From Pseudobdellovibrio exovorus JSS (GTDB lineage Bacteria > Bdellovibrionota > Bdellovibrionia > Bdellovibrionales > Bdellovibrionaceae): a stretch of DNA of 64,000 bases. This document shows, piece after piece, positions 17,324 through 25,289 of the stretch (its first letter is position 1; each line of letters opens with the position of its first letter). The notes beneath the pieces were generated by a model, which did no database searches, was not told where the DNA came from, and saw only the letters and a program-made list of their open reading frames with translations. The position numbers were made by a program, and so were the translations under genes. The DNA is taken from positions 186,001 through 250,000 of the forward strand of contig NC_020813.1 in assembly GCF_000348725.1 (NCBI RefSeq). The letters run 5' to 3'.

Positions 17324-18388
17324 ATGAAAAACCCATTATCTAAGGCCCTACTATGTGGTGTGCTGGCATCCACTTTTGTACTTTTAAACTGTCAAAAGCC
17401 GCCTGATCGCGGAGTCAAAGCCGAGATCACACCGAACGCAAAAACTTCCGGCGGACCGGCAGCTGTTGTAGCTGACTGTAGCCAAGAGGCCTTAACGGCT
17501 ATCTCTTCACGTGGCGAGATCTTAACTCAGATCAACGTGTTAGTAGAAGATAGCAAAAAAGAGGGTGGGTTAGATCAAGCCCAAAAACAACAATTACAAA
17601 ACTTAGTTACAGAATTGAATACTGCGACAGAAGCTGCTCGCGCCGCTATTCAAACACTAAAAGTAGGTAATGAATCAGCGAATGCTTGTAGTGAAAAAGA
17701 TGCGGCTGATCCTACGAAAGAAAAAGCAAAACACGTGATCGTGTCGATGCTAGAGCAAAATCGCCGCGTGGCCAGTGTGGTTCAAGGAATCACAGGTCAA
17801 TCGAATGTGATTTTAGATGCGGGTTCAACTGAAGGTGGAGCTCCTCAATTAGAAATGATCCAGAACGACACGGCATTAAGAACAAATGCAGTGGTATTAG
17901 CTGATGGCGCGGAAATGACTATCGCTAAAGAAGATTTAGCAACAGTTTTGAAAGACTCAGCTTCAAAAGATGGTGAATCTTTCATCGTGAATGCAGCTTT
18001 GCAAAGAACAGCGGCTCAGTATCAAGCGGCGGTAGCTGATAAAAACATCACAGCTTGTAAAGCGACTGTAGCAGCGGCGAACGCAGCAGTAGATACAACT
18101 TTAAAAGTGATGAATATCGAAGATTTAAAACAAGAAGGCGAACGTTCAGTTTTGAATGTTAACTTACAAGTTGGTGAAGAAGGTTTAGCAACTTTATCTT
18201 GTGTGATTGCAGATGCAGCGAAAGCGAATGCAGCACAAGAAGTGGTTCGCACTTTAGGTGACCTTGTTGAAAAGAAAGAAGCAGCAGCGACGTCTCCGGA
18301 AGCTGACGAAGCGGCTAACAACACGGCTGGTGGAAACGCAGACGCGGGTTCTGCTGGAGCTGGCTCTGGCGAACAACAAGGTTCGTAG
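17324..18388 (+). CDS. Alanine-rich lipoprotein of unknown function
   Basis: 354 aa from the ATG at 17324, which has GAAGGAG about 8 bases upstream; longer in-frame readings lack a ribosome site. The signal ends in the lipobox VLLNCQ, so the Cys at about residue 23 is lipidated. The mature protein is mostly Ala/Glu/Asp-rich helix with four or five spaced cysteines, and ends in a Gly/Ala/Ser-rich tail. I know no family. A terminator follows 40 bases downstream. Confidence 0.72.
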   Translation: MKNPLSKALLCGVLASTFVLLNCQKPPDRGVKAEITPNAKTSGGPAAVVADCSQEALTAISSRGEILTQINVLVEDSKKEGGLDQAQKQQLQNLVTELNTATEAARAAIQTLKVGNESANACSEKDAADPTKEKAKHVIVSMLEQNRRVASVVQGITGQSNVILDAGSTEGGAPQLEMIQNDTALRTNAVVLADGAEMTIAKEDLATVLKDSASKDGESFIVNAALQRTAAQYQAAVADKNITACKATVAAANAAVDTTLKVMNIEDLKQEGERSVLNVNLQVGEEGLATLSCVIADAAKANAAQEVVRTLGDLVEKKEAAATSPEADEAANNTAGGNADAGSAGAGSGEQQGS

Positions 18389-18430
18389 TTCTTAAGTCGT
18401 TCTTAAATCGAAACTAAATAGATTAATGGG

Positions 18431-18465
18431 AAAAAGGTGTTACGCAAGTAGCGCCTTTTTTTATT
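18431..18465 (+). terminator. Intrinsic terminator with GCAA tetraloop
   Basis: A 10-bp stem (AAGGTGTTAC with GTAGCGCCTT, two G-T pairs) is closed by the stable GCAA tetraloop and followed by seven T. It serves the lipoprotein gene; the A-run on the other side lets it also serve the convergent kinase gene, whose stop lies inside it. Confidence 0.9.
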
Positions 18466-19474
18466 TGAGCTTTTCTAAACTTTCAGTTTCTTCGGCCCAG
18501 TAAAGATAACTTCCATATTCAGGAAATAGGCGTGGGAAGCTTGGGTCGCTCCAGCGGTTCATAATCCACATGGCGTAGGTGATGATGCGGTAACCGCGCA
18601 GAAGTGGAATCAGGCTGAGCTGTTCATAGGGGAATTCGCGTAATTCGGAATAGCTGTCGATCAACCCTTGGAATTCGGGGCTGTCGATTTCTGTGCTGGG
18701 CATCAGCATCCAGAAATCCTGTACGGCAGGGCCATTGATCATATCGTCGAAATCCACCACGACAAAGTCTCCGGTAGAGTCTTCTAGGATGTTGCCTCGA
18801 TGCAAATCTCCATGCAGGCGAATGAAATCCTGATCAGACAGTTGAGCTAAGCGCTCGTCTAATTCTTCAAAAATACGCACCGCTGCGGCCTCGTAGCGTC
18901 CCACCACTTCAGGAGCAACTCGTGATAACAACTGATCTAGCTGATCCCACTTGCCGTCATTGCTGGGGCCGATAAAACTACGATGTTCGGCGATTTTCTG
19001 ACTGCCCACGTTGTGCAGTCGTGCCAGCCAGCGCCCGAGTTTTTTGAAATGACTCGGGGTGAGTTCTTGCACCATTCGTCCTCTGACTTTTTCGAAGAAG
19101 CTGTAATAAATGCCATCGACCATATCCACAGACGAGTTGTTCTTTAACGTGTAGGTGCTGGCAACTTCGATCCCTTCGGATTTCAGCTCTTGAATAAAGC
19201 GATGTTCATCTAAGATGGTTTCGCGGCTCCAGCGATTGGGTCGGTAGTACTTCGCTATAATAGAGTTATTTATAACGGAGTTGTGACTGATAGAGTTGCT
19301 GCTAGCTGAATTCTTATTGAGGGACATTTCATTTTCTAATTTGATATCGAAAACGCGATTTTCGTACGAGTTTAGCTGAATCAATTCGCCAGTGACGAAG
19401 AAGTTGTTCTGCTCGGCAGTGGCCAAAATCAGATTGGGATCAAGTTGATAGAAGTTCTGTGAATCTGTTTGCAC
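18461..19474 (-). CDS. srkA: SrkA/RdoA-type stress response Ser/Thr kinase
   Basis: 337 aa. The fold is the APH-like kinase of E. coli SrkA (YihE): LNSYENRVFDI near the N-terminus, the family's YRPNRWSRETILDEHRFIQEL segment, the catalytic loop HGDLHRGNIL (His, Asp, Asn), and the metal-binding VDFDD. SrkA phosphorylates proteins and counters envelope or oxidative stress. Unlike the E. coli protein, this one has about 25 extra residues rich in Asn and Ser between strands of the N-lobe (about residues 48-73). It is convergent with the lipoprotein gene. The 207 bases upstream to the next gene hold no other gene. Confidence 0.88.
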   Translation of the reverse strand: MQTDSQNFYQLDPNLILATAEQNNFFVTGELIQLNSYENRVFDIKLENEMSLNKNSASSNSISHNSVINNSIIAKYYRPNRWSRETILDEHRFIQELKSEGIEVASTYTLKNNSSVDMVDGIYYSFFEKVRGRMVQELTPSHFKKLGRWLARLHNVGSQKIAEHRSFIGPSNDGKWDQLDQLLSRVAPEVVGRYEAAAVRIFEELDERLAQLSDQDFIRLHGDLHRGNILEDSTGDFVVVDFDDMINGPAVQDFWMLMPSTEIDSPEFQGLIDSYSELREFPYEQLSLIPLLRGYRIITYAMWIMNRWSDPSFPRLFPEYGSYLYWAEETESLEKLK

Positions 19475-19681
19475 ACAGACAACCTAACTGAAAGATCGTT
19501 TTATGTCAGCTCACGCCGTTGTAATCTCTACAGCCCGCCAGACATTTTGCGGCTGAGGCCAGCTTGGCTCTGGTTTTTTAGGCACACCTGTTGCTTTAAG
19601 CACAAGAACGAATTGCATGATTTTAAAATTTTTGAACGTACTTTGAAATTAAAAAACCAATTTGAACGGGGGAGTAGTCAA

Positions 19682-20389
19682 ATGCAGAATTTCTTAAAAG
19701 TTTTTTTAGCAGTTATATCAGTAGGTTGTATGGCCAGTGCTCAATCTTTAGCGCTTTATCACGGTGACATGCAAACCTCTGATCGCGGCCGTGGTGGCCC
19801 CGGTCACGGTGGACATGGCGGACACGGTGGAGGTCATGGTGGCCCTAGGCCTGGACATGGCGGCGGTCATGGACCTGGTCCCGGCGTGCGCCCACCCACT
19901 CCTCCTCGCCCTCCGGTAGCGCCACGTCCTCCGACACCACCTCGTCCCCCTGTGGCTCCGCGTCCGCCAGTAGCACCGCGCCCACCGGCTCCACCTCCAC
20001 ATTATCCACCGAGCTATCCACCTTCTTATCCGCCACCATCATATTATGGTGAGCAAGTGAACATCAGCTTGTACCGCACAGTTGTGGGTAATGCCCGTGT
20101 TGATATCACTCCGTACATTGATATGTACCGCTATCGTGGTCGCACAGTTGAGCGTGTGATTGTGCGTGGATCTAGTCGTTACAATCCATACAACTCGTAC
20201 AGCATGGCTTTAGTGAACCTTATGGTGAATTCAACTGACTTCGGACAGTTGCGCTTCACAGGAGCTTACTCGCAAGAGCAGAGCTTCTACCTTCCGGCAC
20301 AGGTAGTGCTGGGTTACAATGCTCAAAACTTAAATATATTTGTGGCAGGTGACTTTAATTTAGAACAAGTGACGCTGGTTCTGCGTTAA
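19682..20389 (+). CDS. Secreted Gly/His-rich and PPRPPVAPR-repeat protein
   Basis: 235 aa from the ATG at 19682, with GGGGGAG 6-12 bases upstream; the longer open frame upstream is not coding. The signal peptide ends near ASAQS. Then come a Gly-His-rich stretch (GHGGHGGHGGGHGG pattern, about 35-65), a proline-rich stretch of repeated PPRPPVAPRP units (about 70-110), a Tyr/Pro stretch, and a beta-rich C-terminal domain (about 125-235, YRTVVGNARVDI...). The His repeats could bind metal, and the Pro repeats would form a stiff spacer through the wall. I cannot name the C-terminal domain. Confidence 0.75.
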   Translation: MQNFLKVFLAVISVGCMASAQSLALYHGDMQTSDRGRGGPGHGGHGGHGGGHGGPRPGHGGGHGPGPGVRPPTPPRPPVAPRPPTPPRPPVAPRPPVAPRPPAPPPHYPPSYPPSYPPPSYYGEQVNISLYRTVVGNARVDITPYIDMYRYRGRTVERVIVRGSSRYNPYNSYSMALVNLMVNSTDFGQLRFTGAYSQEQSFYLPAQVVLGYNAQNLNIFVAGDFNLEQVTLVLR

Positions 20390-20446
20390 TCTTCGGCGCT
20401 GACCGCGGCTACTACTTGTGGTCGCCTGAATTTTGTTGTCAAAGCT

Positions 20447-20482
20447 TCGGCCTCATGCAGACAATGGCATGAGGCCTTTTTA
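20447..20482 (+). terminator. Intrinsic terminator
   Basis: GGCCTCATGC pairs with GCATGAGGCC across a short AGACAATG loop, followed by five T. It separates the Gly/His-rich gene from the TIGR02147 gene that begins 12 bases later. Confidence 0.9.
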
Positions 20483-20493
20483 TTGGAGGGCAT

Positions 20494-21411
20494 GTGCAAA
20501 ATACAGAAACGCAGTTAAATCAAAAGCTAGAAAATTCAAACACTTCGAGTGCATTGCCGACTTTGTCAGAGTATATGGATTACCGCCTGTATCTGGCGGA
20601 TTTCTATCGTGCAAAGAAGAATATGACCCGCACTTCTGTGCGTCCTTACTCGTATGCGATTTTTTCTGCAGCGGCGGATATTAAGTCTCCGAACTATTTG
20701 AAAATGATCATCGAAGGAAAGCGCAATCTGTCGTTAGACATGGTGGCGAAGTTCGCAAAAGCGTGTTCGTTGAATAAAGCTCAAAGTGATGAATTAAAAC
20801 TTTTAGTGATGTTCAATCAAGCGGAAGATCCTGCTGATCGCAACTATGCTTTGAAGCAGTTATCTGAATTCCGTGTTGAGCAAAAATTGAAACTGGGTCA
20901 GTTAGATCGCCGTGTATTTGAAAAAGTACCGAACTGGATCGGCTGGATTATTTACGCCATGGTTGATCAAGAGGGCGTGAGTTTTGAAACGTCTCAATTG
21001 AAAGAACTTTTACGCGGTAAAGCTTCTGATAGCGAGATCAACGATGCTTTGGAAAATCTGTTGAAATCTGGCGAGCTGGTACGTGATGGCGCTGGAAAAA
21101 TCAGTAAAGGCAAACCAAGTGAAGCTCCAGAAGAAATTCCTGCGGCGTTGGTGCGTAAGTTACAAATGCAGTTGATGTACTTGGGTTTAGAGTCTTTGTA
21201 TCAAGATAGTGCCACTGAGCGCGAGTTCGGTTCGTTGACATTATCCCTGACCGCAAAAGAGTTCGAAGATATTAAGTTTAAATTGCGACAAATGCGCAAA
21301 GCCTTGCATAAAGATAATTCGATTGCGCGTATGTCTTCAAAAGGTGAACGCGTGTATCAGTTGAACCTTCAATTGTTCCCTGTGAGCAACGCGTCTAAAA
21401 AGCCCAACTGA
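20494..21411 (+). CDS. TIGR02147 family regulator-like protein
   Basis: 305 aa. It begins at a GTG with GGAGG 5 bases upstream; an overlapping ATG is out of frame. The N-terminal part has the family hallmarks: EYMDYRLYLADFYRAKK, then FSAAADIKSPNYLKMIIEGK, which is the helix-turn-helix-like part, then RNLSLDMVAKFAKACSLN. A DUF4423-like domain follows, ending in the usual LQLFPVS strand. These proteins are numerous in Bdellovibrio and Fibrobacter and are presumed transcription factors; targets are unknown. A partial relative lies at 22313-22891. Confidence 0.85.
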   Translation: MQNTETQLNQKLENSNTSSALPTLSEYMDYRLYLADFYRAKKNMTRTSVRPYSYAIFSAAADIKSPNYLKMIIEGKRNLSLDMVAKFAKACSLNKAQSDELKLLVMFNQAEDPADRNYALKQLSEFRVEQKLKLGQLDRRVFEKVPNWIGWIIYAMVDQEGVSFETSQLKELLRGKASDSEINDALENLLKSGELVRDGAGKISKGKPSEAPEEIPAALVRKLQMQLMYLGLESLYQDSATEREFGSLTLSLTAKEFEDIKFKLRQMRKALHKDNSIARMSSKGERVYQLNLQLFPVSNASKKPN

Positions 21412-21430
21412 GTCCTTCAGTTGGGACTCT
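21403..21430 (+). terminator. Stem-loop overlapping the stop codon, probable terminator
   Basis: CCCAACTGA (21403-21411) pairs with TCAGTTGGG (21417-21425), with a 5-base loop. The stem includes the TGA stop of the TIGR02147 gene. The tail is only weakly T-rich (ACTCTTTC), so termination may be partial. Confidence 0.65.
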
Positions 21431-21790
21431 TTCAGAGTCTTTGTTTGAGTCCTTTATTTCGTCCTGCCTAAAAAAATGTCGTGATCATTTCACAAAACCA
21501 CAAAAGTGAAATTCTAAAAAAAGTATACTTTTGACACTGGAAAACTCGGTGAGTTGTGGAAAACTCTGTGGGTTTGGTTGATAACTCCCTCTGAAAACAG
21601 TAAATTTTGTTGAGTAGAGGCCTTTTAAGCAGTGTCATGATATGTCGCGTCTATAGTTACAATTCATCTGACACCAGTGAAAATTTCTTCATAAAAATTC
21701 AAAAAAGTGAAATTGTCTGAAGTTTTTAGAGCAAAAACTCACTTGAAAGTGTGCTGAAAAAATTGACTTTAGATCGAAGTAAAAGAGGAT
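21431..21790. other. Noncoding AT-rich stretch with palindromes
   Basis: No open frame of note. It holds a 14-bp perfect palindrome AAAAGTATACTTTT (21519-21532), two copies of AAGTGAAATT (near 21505 and 21707), and repeated TTGTGGAAAACTC-like tracts near 21552. The AAGTG/CACTT motif returns near 22930 between two divergent genes, which makes a regulatory use possible. No RNA gene was recognised. Confidence 0.45.
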
Positions 21791-22237
21791 TTACTGTAAC
21801 AAAGATTCACTTTGTTGTTTAAGAGCGCGCAGCCTGTTGCAGGCACGGGTTGCCATTTCAAAATGCTTTTGGGCATCTTTCAAAAGCGCCGACTCTTTGT
21901 CCGGATTAATTTTAGGTAGGCGTAGGTTGCCCTCTTGGTCCGCATCGGGATGCTCTGGAGCATGTTTCCAGACAAAATCAGCGCGTGAAACAACCACGCA
22001 GTATTGCGCTTTGCAAATCATCTCTTTGCGCAAATAGGAACCACCATTGGCTGTGCGAGTGGTGTTGAGGTTTTTCAGATTCAGTGAGCTGGCTTCGATT
22101 TGCAGGCGCATATTATCGCGTGTACGGCAGGGGTCTTTGTCGACCCCTAAAGCCAACTTCTGCTTTTCCTCTGCAGAGGCTATCGCAGACAAGGCAGTCA
22201 TCAATAAAAATATCAGAACGGCAAAAGACGCCTTCAT
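21791..22237 (-). CDS. Hypothetical periplasmic protein
   Basis: 148 aa. A clear signal peptide (MKASFAVLIFLLMTALSAIASA) is followed by a mature part with four cysteines (DPCRTRD, MICKAQYC, TRACNRL) that could form two disulfides, and a helical C-terminus. The ATG has AAGGAGATT upstream. I do not recognise the family. It is monocistronic. Confidence 0.62.
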   Translation of the reverse strand: MKASFAVLIFLLMTALSAIASAEEKQKLALGVDKDPCRTRDNMRLQIEASSLNLKNLNTTRTANGGSYLRKEMICKAQYCVVVSRADFVWKHAPEHPDADQEGNLRLPKINPDKESALLKDAQKHFEMATRACNRLRALKQQSESLLQ

Positions 22238-22312
22238 GCAAAATCTCCTTTATAAAGATTAACATGCGGGCTTGCAGAAGCTGTTTGGACTTTGGGGCAG
22301 TTTTCTAAAAAC

Positions 22313-22891
22313 TTAGACCTTAGTTAGAGGGAAAAGTTGAATAGCTAAGGTGTAGACCTCAGCGCCATTGGGGTCTTCCATCATGGTCGCGACTTTTTTA
22401 CGCGTTCGCAGAAGTAAGCTTTTGACCTTGGCTAGATTTTTCCCGCTGGTGGGAATGGTGATAGCGCTGATCTCGCGCATTTCTAGGGGAACATTATCTA
22501 AAGAGTGGCCGGCAAGATCGAGGATCTGTTTGTGATAGTTACGAATAGCAACAGAAGGGATATCACAGGTAGTAGACACGGGTCGCGCCAGTCGTACCAT
22601 ACGTGAGTTTTCAATTTTCAAAAAGCCCATGCGGATCAGTCGCTGTAAAGCCTCTTCCGCCATTTCGCGGGTCAGATTTAAACGTTTTGCAATCCAGTCC
22701 GTATCGGCTTGATTCGATTTCAAGCGTGCTAAATTCAAAATAGCTAAATAATACCAATCAGAAACCAAGTAGAACTCATCCTCGTATAGATTCAAATAGG
22801 ACTCTTCTAAGCGCGAACTTTGTAAAACCTGTGTGACGATCTGATCTTTTTGTTCTTTCGAGAGCTTCAGAAGATTTAGAACGGCGGAGAC
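22313..22891 (-). pseudogene. TIGR02147 gene lacking its N-terminal part
   Basis: The open frame from 22891 to 22313 encodes the C-terminal two thirds of a TIGR02147 protein: LKLSKEQKDQIVTQVLQ, then EFYLVSDWYYLAILNL (the DUF4423-like core), ending VYTLAIQLFPLTKV, matching the end of the intact protein at 20494-21411. The HTH-like N-terminal part (about 90 residues) is missing. The frame is closed by a TAA at 22892-22894 with no ATG or GTG inside the upstream part; only a TTG at 22795 could start a 160-aa protein. A truncated gene is most likely. Confidence 0.65.
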
Positions 22892-22947
22892 TTAGTGAAT
22901 AATGGCGGCGGGTTAGCCGAAAAAATATCCTTTTCACTTTTGCAAAG

Positions 22948-23784
22948 TTGGATTCTTATTTACTATCGTGTCTGTCTTCTGTCTCTTGCCAGTTGGACTC
23001 TAGGCAGAGAGTTGTTCTGCAAAATATCTTAAATGGTTTACCCAGTGAAAGACTGAATCAGAACCTGATTCAGTTTTATTCGGAATCCAATTACCCCGGT
23101 TTTTTTGTTATCGACTCTGAAGTGAAAGTGGCGAAGACAGGAAGCACACCGGGAAGTCCGATTTATATCAATACAGATATGATCTACACGCTAGATCACA
23201 TCGGTTACAAAGTTCCAATTGGCATACCTGAAATTTTGGCCATCTTAATTCATGAATTGGGGCATCACTACGGATCTGAGTCCCATGAGTTCTTAGATTT
23301 ATTAGGCGTGCGTGTGGGGATGTTTATTTCTCAGCAGAGCTACATGACGGCGCCACTGCCATGGATGCGCGGATTTGGAATTTCGGCAATCAATACGTCT
23401 AATGATGTGACGACCTTCCCTGATGTGATGTTGTTTTTAGGTGACGAAGCGATCAATATCAGTGAGGAAGTAAAAAAGAGTGCGTTGTGTCTGTACCAGT
23501 TGTATTTCGGTGCCGAGACTGAAACCAGACGTCCCACAGGAATTTTTATGTACAATCTGCATTGGTCATTTGCCAAACAGCGTGGCGATTTGTCTTCAGA
23601 TCTGACGATGACGGCTTTGGTGACCTATAACTGTGAATATGGCCTGAGCTATAAGTCAGGACGACAAGAGCACTCTTTGATGGTGCGTCTGAAAGCAAGG
23701 CCCTCTAAAACCGGAGTGGGTTACAACGTGAAGCGTGTTATGGTCGAGCAAAAAGACGGAGCGACTTACACTCCCCGTCGCTAA
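22948..23784 (+). CDS. HExxH metalloprotease-like protein, N-terminus uncertain
   Basis: 278 aa if the TTG at 22948 is used. The motif HELGHHYGSESHE at about 102-114 fits a zinc metalloprotease (HExxH). Such proteins are usually exported, but here no signal peptide is seen and no Shine-Dalgarno precedes the TTG; the next in-frame ATG is near residue 78, inside the domain. The upstream sequence stays open only to 22903. The first residues (YLLSCLSSVSCQLDSRQ) look like the start of a mature domain. The gene may have lost its signal peptide together with the 5' end of the divergent TIGR02147 gene. Its 3' end overlaps a convergent gene by 4 bases. Confidence 0.6.
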   Translation: MDSYLLSCLSSVSCQLDSRQRVVLQNILNGLPSERLNQNLIQFYSESNYPGFFVIDSEVKVAKTGSTPGSPIYINTDMIYTLDHIGYKVPIGIPEILAILIHELGHHYGSESHEFLDLLGVRVGMFISQQSYMTAPLPWMRGFGISAINTSNDVTTFPDVMLFLGDEAINISEEVKKSALCLYQLYFGAETETRRPTGIFMYNLHWSFAKQRGDLSSDLTMTALVTYNCEYGLSYKSGRQEHSLMVRLKARPSKTGVGYNVKRVMVEQKDGATYTPRR

Positions 23785-24143
23785 GGAGCTTCGAACTCTT
23801 CCGAGAATTTTCGTCCCGGCCCAGATTGACCGCTACCAGTCCCTGAGGTGTGGCAGTTGTAAGCGGACACCCAGTGTGTACCCACCACAATGTCACCATT
23901 ACTTCCTGTATAAGCATAGGAAACATCGACTTTTTCAATGACATAATTGCCGTTGGCATCAGTGACGTATTCGCCATTTTTTACTTTACGAACATCATTT
24001 CGCTGAAGATAGATTTCGTCAGCTTTTGAATGGGAGCGTTTAATATAAGAAAGCGCTTTTTGATAAGTTTCATCTGGGGTACACAATTCAGCTGAAGCAT
24101 TTAATGAAGTGAATAACAAAAGTGAAAGAATTGCGAATTTCAT
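23781..24143 (-). CDS. Hypothetical secreted protein
   Basis: 120 aa from the ATG at 24141-24143, with AAAGGAG upstream; an extension upstream is possible but has no ribosome site. The signal peptide is MKFAILSLLLFTSLNASA. The mature domain has two cysteines and beta-strand character (DVSYAYTGSNGDIVVGTHWVSAY), ending in a Gly/Ser-rich segment and a charged tail. Family not recognised. It is convergent with the metalloprotease-like gene. Confidence 0.62.
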   Translation of the reverse strand: MKFAILSLLLFTSLNASAELCTPDETYQKALSYIKRSHSKADEIYLQRNDVRKVKNGEYVTDANGNYVIEKVDVSYAYTGSNGDIVVGTHWVSAYNCHTSGTGSGQSGPGRKFSEEFEAP

Positions 24144-24350
24144 ATTAAAGGACTCCTTTGCCGTACTCGGCACAATTTATTTCGGTTTAAGGCGGGGTGA
24201 ACTTGAGAACCAAAAGGGAAAACCCATCTAAAACGAATTTAGACCTATTAAATAGGATGGGAAAACCAATAAAAATGAGTTAGGATAAATGTTCGGCTGA
24301 AAAAGAGACAGTCGAGCATCCGTAAGGATGTCTTATTAAGTTTCATATGT

Positions 24351-24702
<352 letters not shown>

Positions 24703-24710
24703 ATCTTAGC

Positions 24711-24753
24711 AACCCTTATATTTGAATAGAAGAATAAGACAAATATAAGGGTT
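24711..24753. repeat. Inverted repeat just after ssrA
   Basis: Perfect 14-bp arms AACCCTTATATTTG (24711-24724) and its complement (24740-24753), with a 15-base spacer. A third CCTTATATTT lies near 24774, and a variant CCTTGTATTTA at 30917-30927 near the other end of the element. It could be the tmRNA terminator, integrase arm-type binding sites, or both. Confidence 0.75.
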
Positions 24754-24840
24754 TCCCTTTAAAAATAAGAAATTCCTTATATTTATTAGTAATTTAGACC
24801 ATAAATCAGCAACTTGCAAGAGGCTTATTTTTAAACCCCG

Positions 24841-24874
24841 TGAGGACCAAATGATAGACCGACTTGAGGACCAA
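24841..24874. promoter_or_regulatory. Direct repeats upstream of the XRE gene
   Basis: TGAGGACCAA occurs at 24841-24850 and again at 24865-24874, a 24-base period, about 55-90 bases before the XRE start. Likely operator or integrase accessory sites; untested. Confidence 0.45.
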
Positions 24875-24929
24875 CTAATTACTTATTAAATTTGTAGTAA
24901 ATTTAACGGCATTTTGCTATGTATTCCTT

Positions 24930-25289
24930 ATGAGCCAAAGAACAAAAGAGCCTCTTCTTACCAAAGAGGGGCAAGTGTTAAAAACTCTCCGTCGAAAACA
25001 TAAACTGACTTTAAAGGAAGTGTCTCAAAGAACAGGACTATCGGACACGATGGTTTCCTTCATTGAGAACGGACGGACTGACCTTCCTAAAAACAACGAC
25101 ACTTTAGACAAGTTATTAAGGGTCTATGGGGGCATTTCAAGAAAGTATTTTTATGAACTCGTTCGAGACTTCAAAGAAGACGACAACGACCTTCACTACC
25201 TTGGTAAGGTGCTTGGAAACTTGACTCCTGAGGACCTCAAATTCGTCCGACAAATCGTAGACGTACGATTGAGGGGACCCAAAAAATGA
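24930..25289 (+). CDS. XRE-family transcriptional regulator of the mobile element
   Basis: 119 aa. An HTH_3/XRE domain spans about residues 15-75 (LKTLRRKHKLTLKEVSQRTG, then LSDTMVSFIENGRTDLP), with a helical C-terminal part. It overlaps the integrase gene by 4 bases (ATGA), so the two are made together. In ICEBs1-type elements an XRE repressor of this kind (ImmR) controls excision. No Shine-Dalgarno was seen before the ATG. Confidence 0.85.
   Translation: MSQRTKEPLLTKEGQVLKTLRRKHKLTLKEVSQRTGLSDTMVSFIENGRTDLPKNNDTLDKLLRVYGGISRKYFYELVRDFKEDDNDLHYLGKVLGNLTPEDLKFVRQIVDVRLRGPKK

Noticed and set aside
20000-20060. Minus-strand open frames of 65-84 codons across the Gly/His and Pro repeat gene
   Set aside because: They are shadow frames of a GC-rich repeat, with biased composition and no ribosome site.
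21540-21610. Replication origin, suggested by TTGTGGAAAAC-like DnaA-box resemblances
   Set aside because: No exact DnaA box cluster and no dnaA, dnaN or gidA nearby; the likeness is only in AT-rich repeats.
23735-23977. Short frames on both strands over the junction of the metalloprotease-like gene and the convergent secreted protein gene
   Set aside because: They overlap two better-supported genes and have no start signals.
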